64,000 bases of DNA from Acridotheres tristis (GCA_037013685.1 CM072892.1:14079501-14143500); one strand, 5' to 3'. Shown: positions 11,601-26,410, numbered from the stretch's first letter. The notes: generated by a model not told the origin, from the letters alone. Numbers and translations are program-made.

Positions 11601-14600
11601 AAGAAATAGGAAACTCTAATGTTCATGCAGCTACCTGTTTACCCAACATGTGGGTGGATTGTCTGGTGGATGCATAGCACAAGTGAAATAAAAATTCGGA
11701 TTAAATATTTAGACTGAGGGAAAACAAAGGTGATTTGGGACATAAACTGAGCTGTCTTCTTGATTAATAAGGAAATGGTAATGTTTCCTTCAACAAGTAG
11801 ATGGCAGCAGCACCATTTGCTGCATAAATACTCTCCTGTAGACTGTGCTTTTGTAATAGGTGGACAGAGAAGAATGGGAGTCCCTGTTCTGGAACAGACA
11901 GCTAGAGGCAAAGGAAAGAATGAAAGCAAATAAGTGCAGTTCCTCTAGCAAATTCAGTTCAAAGAAACTAATAATATGGCATTTAGTATATAAACAAGCA
12001 TCAGTGAAAAAAAAAAAAACAAACAAATCAACAACACATTTTTTCCTCCAGATAGGACTTAATTATATTCTGTGCATGAAAAGAATGAATTCTGCCTCAG
12101 GTCTGTCAAAAATATTCTGACCATTATGCATCTATATGGAGCCAAGGGGAACACATACAGTGCATGATAGAGGCAATTATCGGGCTGCATGCACGAGTGT
12201 GAGTACTCTGCCTAGAACAGGGGTAGGAACATGGCTGTGCATAGCACAGCAACAGCTCTGTGTGTTTGTGTGGCAGAATGGTAGTTAGGTATTGGATATT
12301 CAACCAGGCTTGAGAGTTTGCCCTGCCTTTCTTTCTCCAGAGATTGTCCCTACTATCTATATGTGAATGCTTTTTCTGTTTTAACAGCCAGGAAATAAAA
12401 AGCCTTCAGAGGTTGGAGCCTGATTGCTGTCTTCCTCTGAATTTGGAAAAGTGAAGCTGTGACTCCAGTCCCCAGCTGTCAGCCCTGCTACACACAGCAG
12501 AGGGGAAGAGATGAAAGCCAAGTACTCAGCACAGCCAAATAACAACTGGAAGGATCCGCCTGTATTAATCTGGCACAAAGCAGTGACGCTTTTGGTCGTT
12601 TGAATAACATGTTTTATATCATACTTTGATGTCCATATGTTTTTATATGAACATCTAAGTCTTACAGAGGTTGATATACTGCCAGAGGTCTACAGGAACA
12701 GACCAGATACATCTACACCTACAGGTATAGCATTAGCCAAGAATGATTAATGTAGTTAATCCGAATTGCTCTGAGGTCTGGAAATGCATTTTCTTACTTT
12801 CCTATCCCCATGAAATTTTCCTTTTTTTGGTTCATAAATATGTGAGAGTATTCCCATGATTTCTTTCATAATACTTTACTTGATTTTTTTCTTCATATGT
12901 TTATGACAGAAATCGGGAAATACTGACCATTGCTTAAATTAAATCTAGCAAAAAGGTTCCATCACAACCATTCAGCATCCACTGATGCCAGGCTGCTGTT
13001 TAAGGCTGGCCTTAGCTGATTGTAGCAGCGGGATAATCCAAGGATATTAATGTTTACAAGGTCTGCATTGTCACACAGAAGGAGGGAAGCTGGTCAATAT
13101 TTTGCAGAAATCTATGTCTTCAGCCATTGTTTTACCACATATCAGCATAATCAATTTTATCAGTTTTTATATAAGCTCATCCTGGCTCACACGCAAGGTA
13201 AGTAGTTGCCTCAGGACTGATATGGGACACTTTGTCTGAGCTAGCCAGAATTCTTTCCTAATACTAAAAGTTTCGTTGTTGACGAGGCATAGCAGTGACA
13301 ATGGCAGCCATCTAAGACTGACCAATGCCTTCTGATAATCATTGATTAATTGACTTCTGGACTGCGTGGTTATTCCTAAGTTGTGGAATTTTCAGTGATC
13401 TAAGCAAGATAATAAGATGCAAAAAGGGAAAGACTCACAGCTTCTGTCGTGGTTGCTTACAAATTCAGATCACTCTGAATTCAGATCAGAAATTACAAAA
13501 GACAGAGCTTTTCATTACCTCTTTCCCAGAATTTCAATTTCTTCTTAAAAAAAGTACTGCATCATTTGTTTTATTTCATCTCAATAGAAAATACAGCAGC
13601 AATGCATGACATGCTTACAAACTTTAGCCATGCATTTGGTAGGGCACGGCGAGGTGAAATTTATACTGAAAGGATATCTACAAGATTTACAGAACAGCCC
13701 GAACACCACAGGCAACATTGTGACCTGAAAGAAAAGAGAGGAGTGCATAGAAAGTTGCACAGTGAGTTTCAGGTGAGAGATGCTGAGAACCATCATGCTG
13801 GGTGAAGCAAAAGACATTTCAGGCAGGGAGGGGTAGAGAGTTTGGTTTCTGGAGGGACCTAATCTGGTGTGCTGCTTGACACTCGGAAATGCAAACCGTT
13901 GGAAAATTTGCTACAGTCTTCAAGTTCCTAACAGTCCACTTAACGTCCACATAATAAAAATAGACCCTGTGTGTCTGCCTGAAATATTACAGCACTTTGG
14001 TACCACCCACCTCTAAATGATCACGTCAGATTTAGATGAGGAAGACACTCATGTTCCTGTTAAGATCTACCCTTCCTCCCTTCTTCCACACATTCTTTAC
14101 ACATTTATGTTTACTTCCCTCTGCATTAAACCATACTATTTAAGTACTATTTGCAGTACTCAGAGATTTGAAACACAATGATGCTAAATTATTTTGCAAA
14201 CAATTAGAGGAAGGAGTGCAAACAAAACCACTAATTTACAAAAGTATCTTTAATCGCTCGGTGCAGGCTCAGAACCCCAAGCAAATATTAAGATAATTAA
14301 TAGCTGTCGACTTGTCACTCACATGAAAAGCACCTTCAGTCAATTATGCAAACGTGTCCCTCATACTTCAGAAGGTGTAAGCACAGATACCTGCTGTTTC
14401 TGTCAAGGTCACACTGACTTCACAACACTCTACTCATGGTGTAGAAGTTCAAATCTATTCTGATAATTCCTTTAGGATTTCCAAGCCTTTGTTCAGCAAT
14501 CACTATCAATGAATGAAACGCTTGCTTTATATCTCCAGTGAGTACTTCAAATATAACCTTTGAATAACCTCCAATAATTGGATGGCAGATGACGCACATA

Positions 14601-15009
14601 TGAGTTTGGATGGAAAAACTGTTCTAACAAAATCCAGACAAGCTCAGTGATGTAGAATTCATGATCAAAAGGCGAAACAAGGCACCTTCCCAGAAGACAG
14701 CTGTTCCCATTCTTTGTTTTGCAGGAAAGATTTTGGCTTATAGGACTTAGAAGTACCTTGTCACTTGACAGCAACATATTCATGCCTTCAATAACTACTT
14801 AAAGTATTAAGTATAACTGCAAAGAACTAGTGTTGTGGATCTTTGGGATTTGTAACATCCTGTGAGGTGTGCTTTCCCCCGCCCCTTTTAAGCAATAACC
14901 GCTAGTGGAGGATGTGATGGCTGCCTCCACCTTACTCTGGACTTTGGGGGCAGATGGCAACATGGCAGCCAGGGGCTGTCTGGAATGGTGACCCAGACGT
15001 CTTGCTGGT
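8603..15009. other. Non-coding stretch, no gene recognised
   Basis: This is AT-rich unique sequence with no recognisable gene. A short block near 8985-9060 (GCAGAGGTTCCTTCCAGCCT) recalls a CR1 3' end but is too weak to call. A pyrimidine-rich patch occurs at 8658-8696 and an AT-rich palindromic patch near 11390-11430. Confidence 0.5.
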
Positions 15010-15105
15010 ATGCAAATATGACCATAAGTCACTCATCCTTCTCTATAAATAGCGGGCAGCCCCGGCCCGTGGAGCTCTCCTGTGCGGCCGCGGGCTGCAC
15101 GCCAG
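15010..15105 (+). promoter_or_regulatory. Candidate core promoter: octamer, TATA box, CpG-rich leader
   Basis: A perfect octamer ATGCAAAT (15010-15017) lies 26 bp before a consensus TATAAATA (15044-15051). This is followed by a short GC-rich segment with at least seven CpGs within about 55 bases, including a NotI site GCGGCCGC at 15084-15091. Transcription would begin near 15075 on the plus strand. No coding frame or recognised gene follows, so any product would be a short or non-coding transcript. It could also be part of an unrecognised LTR. Confidence 0.4.
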
Positions 15106-18100
15106 CATCTCTCCTGGAGCAGGGACACCTCTCAAGGTTACTTCTCCAGCCGAGAGATCCCTTCCCACAACAGATCCTCACTGAGTGATTAATAGCATGA
15201 TAAACTCTGACTTCTTAGCTAAGTGGTCTAAAGGATTTGCTGTGCACATCCACTCCTTTCAACCTAAACTGTTGACCAAGTCTGGGACTAGGAGTGGACC
15301 CAGCTGTGCCTGCTTGCACTGCTCTTTGAGAAGGGGCTCAGCAAGCAGGACATTCTGAACCTCATGATTCAGTGAGAGGGTCTTCCTGATGGTTTTGTAT
15401 GTCCCTGTCCTCTATGCAGTAACTAATCAAGTATACCTTGCCAACAAATCTTGTTAAATCACTGTCACATTTACCATTGATCATTAGCTCACAAATTTAT
15501 ATTGATACAATATATGGTGGCTTCTTTCTTCTGAGTGAAGGACATCACACCAAGACACACAGCATATCAGTCTATCTATCTATCTATATGCGAAAAAAAA
15601 ACCAAAACAGAAGGAATGTTGCTGGAGGTATGCCAATACTTCCACCAACAGAGCACTCTGAGAGGAGTGCAACTCCAAACACCCACCCTCATTTTGGTAC
15701 ATCCTCATAAGCCTCACAGGAGGCAGAAAGTACCTATACTTCTTTTTTTTTTTTTTTTTCCATTACTATCAGGTTTGCTAAACTAATACTGTAAATCCCC
15801 TTCAGTTTTTTTGCTGAACATAGTTGAAGATAACATATTTGTACTTAACCATTGCTGCTTCTGAATACAATATAAGTGTGCTTTAGTGCACAATTTCTGT
15901 GAGAGTTCATTGCTGTGACTTCTTAGTGAAGGAAAGCAGCGTTACCAAGATGGAGCTGGACAGTTTGTCTTCTGGTACAGGACTGTACAGAAATCCTAGC
16001 ATAGTTATTTGCATGTGGAGTGCTTCATATATTAATGCTAAATATGAAGACAGGCACAGAGTGCCTCACTGCCTTTCTGAAGGATAGCATGTCTGTGTGG
16101 GTGCTGCATTAATCATGTGACCCACAAAGGGAGAGTGCAAGGATTAGGTTTCCAAAGAAATTAGGCACCCCAAACCTATTTTAGTGTTATTTCAGCTGCT
16201 TTTATCACATGAAATCTTCAACTTCCAATGCTCAGGCACTGCCTGGCCAGCTCTGTAGATTCAGACTTCTTGTCTCTGAGCGACCAATTTCCATCTCTAA
16301 CAGAAGGAATTAAAGGGAAAAAAAAAAAAAAAGAAAAGGAAAAACAAAAGAATAAAAAGAGAAAAAACTTAAAGTGTCTAAGTTTAAGTAGCTCAGAGAT
16401 ATTTCAAAGGGCTCTGAAATAATCCTGTATTTGCCAGCCTGGAGGAGAAGCACTGGGAAGCAGAGTATGGCCTCCCCTCACTGCCAACCCATCAGGCTGG
16501 AAAGAGTCAGCAGCACATCTGTGGGCTCCTGTGGCTCAGCTGCCCAGTCCTCTGAAAATGTGCTGGCTTAAGCTTCTGTTTGCTCAGGACTCCTGATTGC
16601 ACTGCATGGCAGGCCAGCATTTGCATATTCTTGTGAGTCTCGCTAGAATGCTTTGCAGTTGCAACCTCAGAGTCTGGAGGCCACCCAAAGAAACCAGCTT
16701 TGAACCTAAACTCATTTTGGTCTCTGGAGCTGATGCTGCATTTTGGGAGCTAGCTCATGCCATAGGCAATGAACGGTGATTTTCTGCCTCAGAGCAGATT
16801 TACTGCAAGATCCCTTTCTCGGGGTGAGAAACAGCCATGGCTTTAAACAAGGGGACACAGCTTTTCAGCATCTGGATACTTCTAACATCAAATATGGTAA
16901 GGGCTCTCTAGAGACAGTTTTCACTGTCCATTAACTTTTGCAGTGTGTCAGCTTTCCAGTGTAGTTGGAGAAGTCACTATGGAGCTCAGGGTGTTAGGAC
17001 AAAACATGCCAATAAGACAATAAAATTCTCTGGACTAGCTAATGTGAGCCAGAAATCTTGGTTAACCCTTTTCTAGTAAAGTCATCCTGTTTGTTTACAG
17101 CTCAGAACAACTTAAAAACCAACTGCCACAGCCAGAAAGAAGTGCATTTTGCCCAGAGACAAGCTGGAGCTCTGTGTCGCTGGACAGCAGCAGAGGCAGC
17201 AGCTGGGACAGATGGAAAGTCATGCTATGAGTGTAATGCTGACCCATGAGAAATGATTTTGCACATTCTGCAGCAGAGTCAAGTAGTTTTGTAACTTTTT
17301 AAGAGACTAGGGAAAAGATCAAGAACAAAACTTGAGTTGAGGTTTGAGGCTGCCTATGACTGGTACAGTGAGGTGATCTTTTTCTTTTCATTTCCTATCC
17401 TTTGAAGAAGCAAAAAGGCTGTTATCACTGTTGGACCAGGCTGTAGACTTGGGCCTTGTCATAGACCTCTAGCAGATGGAGTATTACCCAAACGCTGTCT
17501 TGGTTTAAGACACTTTAAGTGGGTGGACACTCTGAAATGAATTACCTCTGTTTTTAGTTTTAACCCCTACCTTTGCATCTATAAAGAGAGAGAAGTAAGT
17601 GCAAGTAGGTATGAGTGAAAAAGTGGCTGTTAACTAAAAAAATGAAACAGCAACAAGAAAAATAACAGCAAGCAATCAGTGGATACAAAATTGCTGCATC
17701 TCACAGGCAATGCCCCCTCAATCTCTCCAGCCGTGGCAGCTTCATTGACAGAGGCTGCTGAAAGACTCTGGTGGCTGGGAAACTCAGGAGCCAGAGAACT
17801 CAGCAAACCTGCAGAGTTTCTCAATTTCTCTGCCTCCTCCTCGGCTGGCTGGACCTGTTTGGTGTCAGCACTGCAGTTCCTGAGCCACCCATTGGTGTGT
17901 TGCCATAAGTGGTCTCCCCAAGCACCGAAACCAGCCCCGACGGCTCTGGCTGCGCACCGCGGCTCTGGACAGGTACCGTGAGATTTTCCTGGAAGCACTG
18001 CAAAATTTCCTTTAGCACTGCAAAATGCTGTATCTTGTAAGCAGGCAAGCAGCTCAGAGAGAATAAAAGAAGGCTCCTGCCTTGTTCTGTCTCAGCTTTC

Positions 18101-21100
18101 CCTCGAGAAAGAAAGGGAAAGGGCAAGAGAATTCTGCCTGAGAGACCCCAACCTCAAAAGGACCTGGCATGCTGACCTTTGTGGTTCTTTGTGTCCAGCT
18201 GCTGGGTCTCAGAAAGACAGTAATATTTTTGGGCACAGGTAGATATGGAATACAATAACACATTGGGTTGCCCAAAACAACGTTGTATATTCTGGTGCTC
18301 TAGTAGAAAGATGATCTCCAGTGAAAAGGAGTTATAGCCAGGTTGCTGTCCAGTAAGACCTCATTCCTCACATGTGCTCTCAGATGACTTTTCTATTCAC
18401 TAAGAAAATTGCTGCTGTTGGATGAGCCCTCAAAAATTGTCTTTCTCTCTTTTTTCACTGTCCAGAGAAGTGGACAATTTTAAAACAAGTGGAACTCAGG
18501 AAGTCTCCAAAACTGCACGTGCATTATTATGCACTATCAAGTGATTACTTCCCACTCTTGTGTGCAGAATTCAACATTAATTCGTGTGCATGTCTTGTAC
18601 TTACACTACATTTACATTGCCATTTTGAAGAGAGGATTTTGTAAGGGCACTGAAATCTCTGCACCTGCTTTTTCTTCCTCCCTTGAAGAAGCCAGAATGG
18701 TATAAGGAACATCTGTGTACACTAAGTTTAATCTGTGTTAAGATGTCCATCTTTCTCAGAGGAGAAGATAGATTGCTCTAATATGCAAGGTTTTGTAATA
18801 ACAAAATGTCTCATCTAAAATTGTAACTTAGTTGGTAGATTAGGTAGAAAGAATTATTCCCATGTAGATTCTAACGCTGTATTTTAATAAATGTTTTAAA
18901 TAAAGGGCAGGCTACTTCCCATGCAGTTTTGCTTTGTTCTAATGAAATATTTACCATGCTGTAATTGCAGTCCATCCCTCAGGCAGAAGAATACTGCCAG
19001 CTATGTAATAAATATTCTACTATGCCTAAGCTAGGCTTTTTGAAAAAGAAATTTCTCTTAGTAGGTAAAAGTTGTTTGATAATGGTTTGTTCTGAGATGA
19101 CCACTAAGGAATTTGTTCATTAAATGGATTTCAGAAACAGCAGGTATGTAAGATTCTTCACACATCATCACATTTAGCTAATGATTTATACATTCAAAAA
19201 CTTCACTAACTATGCCTCACAGAGGAGAAACAAACCACATGAGTCAAATCACCAAGTTACTTCTCAATTGCAAAAGCATTTCATAAAATCACCTCTAAAA
19301 ATATAGGAAACTCTTTTGAAAAAAGAAACAACAGGAAAGCTGGAGAGGGCAATGTGCAGAATCAGCTACCTCCCCAATACCTTAACTCTGCTGCTCAGCT
19401 TAAATCAGATGAGACCCTAGATCTCCCTTCAGTCAATGCCAGAGTACTTTTTTTTTCCTCCCAAAACAATTCTAAAGGCAAAAAAATCTAATTTAATCAC
19501 AACAAAGAACATCAAAACAGGCTTGGATTTATTTCCACACTGCACAGTCTGTGGTCAATGTCCAAGGACAAGGATCCCTTTTGAGTCACATGCACGAGTG
19601 TTTCTCACCTCTCTGGCCATAGCTGCCCTTTTCCACTAATGCTGATCTAAGCTCAGCATCTTCAGGCTCATCCAGTACTCAATTTCAGTTTATGAAAAAT
19701 AACTGCAAGTACTCCTGTAAAATCAAATTACTTGGAATAGTGGAAGTTCATGTGGTGCTGTAGAGAAGACAGAAAATGTCACAGGAACTCCCATATTGCT
19801 TCCTATCTCTATTACTGTTCACAGCTTCTCTGTCAGGAAAAGACAGGGTGGGGACAGGTGGGGAGAGAGAATGTAGCAGGAGAAAGAGTGAAGCTGTTAA
19901 TTTCTGTCAGTTCCCTCTCTCACTCTCTGCCTTTCTTTTCGGGGCTTTGATCTAATACTTCGATCTGACAAATGGAAAAGAACGGAGGAACACCAGGAGG
20001 TAGCAATAAATATGCAGCAGTACTTTTCTGCCTTTAGTTTTCACCCTCATTCATTGCAGAAAAATTGCCTCAACATATTCTTCCTTACAGAATGGGGAGG
20101 AGGACACTTTATGCCCAACAGAGATATATTTGATTCCTCTTAAAAGAAAAGATCAGCTTCTTACTTCTGTATTCAGAAGTGTGTATTTACAGAGTTGTTA
20201 CATTGCCTGCAACCAGACTTTAAATATTTATTACTTGTGTGGTTGAAAAATAATACAATCAGATGACAAGCAAGCCTCCACAGATTCTCCCCCTGACGAT
20301 ATTTCAAGCCATGGGGGAACACACACTACAGCTAGCTGGCAACTTACTCCACAAGCAGCTCTGCAGGGACAGATCCTGCTCGAATCCTGGGCTCTTCCAC
20401 AACTGGGAGGGGAACACAAGCCTAAGGAGACCAGTGCTTCATAACTCACAGAAAAGATCCAGAGACTCCCAAACCAAAATAGAAGGAAAGAATCATCAGA
20501 ATAGTAATGTTCAGTTTTGAATACTCTTGATGTACCACAGAGAGAATTACTCTGGGTAAGGCTTTTGGGCTACAGAATCTGTATCAGCCATTCAACAGCC
20601 TCTGTCTTTCCCCATATACTCACAGAGGAGACATCCTGACCAGCAATGAAGACAAAAGTCGCAAAGAATGGGAAACTTTCATTTGGACAGACTAAGCCTA
20701 CAATTTAACAAATATTTTCCTGTTCAGGAGAAGACACCAGTGTCACTGCAATAGAGAGCAATATCCCAGGAAACTGCAGCATATCTCAAAGGACCATTCC
20801 AGATTTTCAAACACCTTATGTGTCACCAGTGCTCAACATCCCCCTTCAGATCACCACTGATGTGTTCATCTGTACTGGAAGAACCACTGCTAAATCAGGC
20901 TAAGTCTTAAGGACCAATCAAACTTTTCCTCAAACATACACTCACTGTACAGTGTGGGCTTCTTCCACAGTCAGGTATGATCTGGGAACTGTGGAATAAT
21001 TTCTGGCCAGTCTGTTAACTTTACGAAAGATGGAGTCAAATGCAAAATGCTCTTCAAATGTTTTAATTAAAAATATTAACAAGCTTTTAGATCAAGGCTC

Positions 21101-24100
21101 CTAGCTTTTAGTCATCTTTGTGGGAAATTGCAAAGTTTTAAATTTTCCTTGTTATGTTCAGCTATACCTCAAACTTAGCCCTCTAAAAATGTCCAGTCTC
21201 TACTGAATTGTCCACAGTGCATGCTGCATTGTACAAATTTTTTCTGAAGTGGAAACTCTGAACATACTGTTAAACACAGGAATTGTTTCCTTTTTTTTCT
21301 AAAAAGATAAGAAGTACCTGCTGAAAAGTGCAGATGCATAAGTAACACTTATATATGACAAGTCAGTAAGTTTTCCTGCTACTAAATTTATCATTTCTCT
21401 TGTGAATATAGACAAAAGAAATTTATTTTCATTTTGCCGTTTTCAGTTTTTCTTGCCCGGGCCCTGCAGTTATGAAACTCGTGATTAACATCACATAGAG
21501 TGAGAGTAGGGATCTTTTCATGCAACACTTGGGTTGCCAAAGGCTTGTTGGCTTATTCCACCAAAGCTGAAGTTATTACCTGTGATACTCTGTAAATACA
21601 AAGAGATGAGATGACAGCACACCATTCTTCTCACACATGGGTAGAGATGGACCAGTTGAAGTTACTATGAAGAGTATGAGCATCTCTATTAGCACTGATG
21701 CAGCACCCACAATTCACATCCCCAAATGTCAGTATAGGGATATTGAAGTAAATGAAGAATTGCTCCTTGCCTCTCCTGCCCTAATACAGGACAGAAGAAA
21801 TACATTTTCCAATGCATTTTCACTTTTAGAAAATATGCAAGAATGCAGAAGTGTTATTTATGGCTTTCAAAGGGCTAGAAAAAGCAAAATGTAGGCAAGG
21901 ATTTTGCACAGAAAGGGTCAAACTCATGTTATGAGGTAGCCATCAAGAATGGAAATAAAAGCATCAATTTTTCTATCCCACCTTTAAAGGCCCAATATCA
22001 AAATTTAATTTCCAAATACTGCGAAAGACGAAAATACATAAGAAAAACTTTATGTTTCAAAGCATATAGGCTAAACACACACCAAAATTAAAAACACTCA
22101 AGAAGATGGCAGAATTTCACATCTCTAATAAATGAGAGGTTAAGCTAGCCAGCAAAAAAGGGTTGAAAGTAGCAATGCAAACCTTGAAATGATACCAGTG
22201 AGATGGTAGAGAGAGAGGCCAAGGGGACATGGCCAGCAGTGAGCATCCTGTGCTCAGAAGACATGCTGGGAAAATGCCAGAAACAAGTGGCAGACAGGAT
22301 TTGCATTCTGCTTAAACTAGCATCATTCCTTGAGAGACTCTACTGTGCTGAGAAGGGTTATTTCAGTTTTACTCCTGAAGGCAGGGGCATTCTCAAAACC
22401 TTTTCGTGCCTCTGACGGAAGGCTAGTACTCTTAATTTGCCCAGTTTTGTCAGATGTGTAGGTTGTACAGCACTGGATTGAGTTATATTATCTAGGTGAG
22501 ATAAGGGCTTTCACAGCCCTGGCCAGAGACACCTTCATGCCTTTGCTTCAGTGATATCCCACCTGGGCAGAGCAGACTCCCTCCCATTTGCTACCCACCA
22601 CATGCCCAGAGGGCAGCTGTCACAGGGGACTCCAGTGGCACATGGTTATATAAATAACGAAAAGCCAAATATTTTCATGAGTTTAACTCCTATGTAACAG
22701 CAATAAGTATATTAATTGGTAAAAGTAACACTGACATTTGCTGCAGGAAAAGTCAGAGGCTAGGCTCTATGAGAGCCATGGGCTGCTTTCACCTCGCATG
22801 AGCAAATCAAATCTTCAGGGAACAGCTTTAACAACTTCTCCAGAAAAGTCAGAGCCCTTTTCTCATGGATAATGGGATAAGAAAAAAAACAAACCATAAA
22901 ATCAACAGAAGTCCAATGCCCTAAGATACAGCATTTCTCCTGATGGCAAGGGTAAATCTACTGCCTTTTTCTTTTTGGACGAAACACTTTTCTTTCTTCC
23001 TAGCCTAAACTTTTACCTCAGGTTTATCCCTGTGGAGGTGAAGGAACAGGGAGGAGCAGGGAAATTGCCATTGTCCCTTCCTCAGCTGCCTCCATAGACC
23101 TCCAGCTGCCACATCACACTCCCAGCTCTCCTCCTCTGAGACCACTTCCCTGTGCTTGCACTTGGTAGAAACTGGCTCCATACCTCTTGTTTTCCCAAGC
23201 ACTCCTTGCTACCTCAGCATAAAGGCAGCATCTTCATCAGCATCTCACTTCTGCCCCAGATGTGGCTGCTCTTCCCCAGCTGCTCTGCTGGGTTTCTGTC
23301 CCTCTGCAGCCAGGGGAGGGCCAGGGCCAGCACAGCTGGTCCCAAATCTAAAACATCTCTGGCTCTGCCCTGACCATGAGCTTTGGCCTCAGACACAGGT
23401 GTAGGACAGAGCTGTGTAACAGAACACGTAATTTTCATCACAAAATACCTTCAGGCTGTTGTCTCCAGCTTTGACTGGTTTTGGGGGCAGCCACACTCAC
23501 TGCAGTGTTCTTCAAGGGTTTCCCACTGCCAAAGCAGTCATTGTCAGTGTAACAGTGTGTTGATATACCCAGCAAGGAGAATGACAACAAATGTCGTCCC
23601 AGAGGAGACACAAAGAAAAATTAATTAAACATGTGTATAAAAATAATTACATTCTACCTGAAGGCACATGCAAACTGACATTCCACGGATGACTCATACT
23701 TCCCTGCTTTTTTCCCATGTTTCCTTGAAGCCTGCTCTTAGTCATGTTGAGGAGTGTGTGTTTGCTCACAGAACCATGCTGCCTTCATGGACAGCACTCT
23801 CCTGATCCCACATCCTCTTTAGCACCAGCACAGCCACACCGGCTGTAATGGAGCACATGAGAGCTCAAGACCAACCTCAGATCTGCCTGTGTATTCTAGG
23901 GCTTTGCTAATCCCCTGAAACAAAAAAAAGCTCAAAATCCATACAGAATCACAAACAGGCAGATTTTTAGGACATCAGCTTCTTTACAGACTGCTGCAAA
24001 GCTTCAGTTAGTTTAGCTGTGACCTTGTGAGCATGAAATCAGCTTGATCACCATCGCTAGTTCTGTAAGACTAGCACTGCAGGAAGAATGGGATTGTACC

Positions 24101-25974
24101 AGACAATAAGCCAAAGTGATTTCTTTTTTCTAAGCAACTTTATCAAAAACATCAGAGGCCTCATTACAAGAGGCAACTCCACCCCTCAGCCCTTTCTCTA
24201 CTAACTAAAATGTGTAAGGAAGGAATTTTAGACCTTCCTTGCAACGCAACACTGATTCAGTCATTCAGTCACAGATTCCTGCATAGTGATCTTCCTTTTT
24301 GGCTCAAAGTATTTCACCACAGGCTCTGATGGTTGCACTTCAGTCCAAGCAGTTCTGGTAGCTTATACCACCCTGCAAAGTCCTCACTGCAGCTGCCCTG
24401 GTACCTGGGTCTCGCTCATCAGCCTTTTTTGCACCTAGCCAGAAAAGCTCTGCTGAGGGCTAGCTGTATTATCACTACGTGGTGGGGATGTATTTCTGGC
24501 AAGCTTTAAATGAGGGAAGGAGCAGAGCTGGTAGAAAGGGCAAAGCATGCCAGGTATACAGCACACAGCTGTTCTGGCTGTGGGAAATGATGATTCTCAG
24601 CACAGCTGGTGACATCGGTGGTTGAAATGGGATCAGAAGATAAGATAGAGCCTTGGGCAAGGAAGAAGTTCTTAATTTAAATCTGAGGCACATAAAGCAG
24701 AGAGAGGTAGCCATTTCAGCAAGGCTGTTTAGTTATGATGTTTTGTGAGGAATGGGCAAGGCTGATGTTATGAGCCAGGAAACAAGAAGAGAGTTGCAGA
24801 AAGGAGAAAAGGGACTGAGAGGGAAATGAATGAGTGCTCTGGGATATTTTTTCCCTTCTATTTCAGAGAAATACCTCTTTCAAGCAGTAATAACCTCCCT
24901 AAAAAGCAAAATGGACCGAGTGTTTCAGCATGGCTGCAAGACACTGCCCTGCTCCAGTGAAGCACTTAAACACATCCCTACTTTCAAGCTTATGGGCAGC
25001 CCAGAAAGCCAACAGGACCATGTACTTTCTTGGACAGAATTATGAATATAAATTCTCTGCTGGATTCAGACCTGGGAGCTAGATTCTGCCTTCAGCTCCA
25101 GTCATGTAACTTCAACAAAGGCTGGACTGACAGCTGGGAAACACCACCCTGTGTGTATGTGAATGTAATGAAAAGATCTTAGCAAAGAAAAGACACTGAA
25201 CTAATATATTTAACTTTTACATAATAAAGTTATAATATTCAAGGTAGTTTTCGAAGAGCCTTTGGATATATACTGTTTATCCTTCTGCTTCTACCACTCA
25301 ATAAATCAAAGTGCTTATTTCTTAGGGTTCTATACATTTTTGTCTGTGAAGCTTGAATTGATTGATACAAAAGTTATGTTTTATTTTTACAACTGGGCTA
25401 TTTAATTTCTTTTGTTAAAACTACTTCTCAGCAATGACATATCAACAAGGTTATCATGCAGGACTTGATGAGTAAAAAGACAGAAGGAGGAAACCATCTG
25501 GTTGAAAGGAAGATTATCCATCTTCTGTACAGGGGACAAGACTATAAATAAAAATTTACTGATCTGAAAGGATATTGGAAAGTACCAGTCAAATTCAATT
25601 TTATTGTTAAGCCACACTTCAGTACATTCTTCTGGAAATCAAGCATGGACTAATGGAGGAACACTCTGAATGCCTATTGATTTCTTTATTTAGTTTCCAG
25701 GCAGTAGAATGTAGCATAAGGATCACTGTTTCCAGACCTTTTACTTTATTCTGCAAAGTGACGAAAAGTTATACAAATTTTTTTAGCTCATTTGAGGTTG
25801 CAGAGATGTCTCAGAACTAAAAATGGGTTTCAGCTGGTATTAATTATATTTTAATAACATGAGATCTTTATATTCTTCAGGTTTCATGGTGCTGAAAGAG
25901 TCTACTTTTGCCACCAATTTTGTAAGGACTCTTTCTTTTCAGACTAGCAACAATGTTAGAATCAATTCAGATTA
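15106..25974. other. Non-coding stretch, no gene recognised
   Basis: I found no frame with a recognisable domain and no RNA gene. Low-complexity items are a short TATC run at 15572-15588, a T17 tract at 15743-15759 and an A-rich stretch at 16319-16367. A slightly GC-richer patch at 23020-23400 has open frames on both strands but no recognisable product or splice framework. Confidence 0.5.
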
Positions 25975-26410
25975 CTAACCTCTATAATGAAAGTCAAAGA
26001 AGGTGTCATCCCCCTGATAAGCAATGCTGGAAAACTGGTAATGGATGAGGAGAAGGCTGAGATACTCAAAGACTTTTTTCTCTCAATCTTCAATGGCAAC
26101 CTCTCTTCCCACATCTCTCCAGTGGATGGACAGCAGGGTCGGGACTGGGGAGCTAAGGGCCTCCACTGAAAACTGAAAAGGGGCAAGTTTTAGATCAGAT
26201 GGGGACGAATTCTTTACTGTGAGAATTGTGAAGAACTGGAACAGGTTGCCCAGATAAGCTGTGGATGCTCCATCCCTGGAAGTGCTCAAGGACAAGGTGG
26301 ATGGGGCTCTGAGAAGCCTGGTCTAGTGAAAGGTGTCCCTGTCCATGGAAGGGGGAGTTGGAATGAAATTACTTTACAACCCAAACAATTCTATGATTCT
26401 GTTCTGATTG
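25975..26410 (+). mobile_element. CR1 LINE with internal deletion
   Basis: The first 190 bases encode a diverged piece of CR1 ORF2 between endonuclease and reverse transcriptase (GKLVMDEEKAEILKDFF, then SIFNGNLSS). From about 26170 the sequence is CR1 3'UTR (GAACTGGAACAGGTTGCCCA, GATGCTCCATCCCTGGAAGT, AAGGTGTCCCTGTCCATGG) ending in an ATTCTATGATTCTG tail. The reverse transcriptase domain that should lie between them is missing, so the copy is internally deleted as well as 5'-truncated. Confidence 0.85.
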
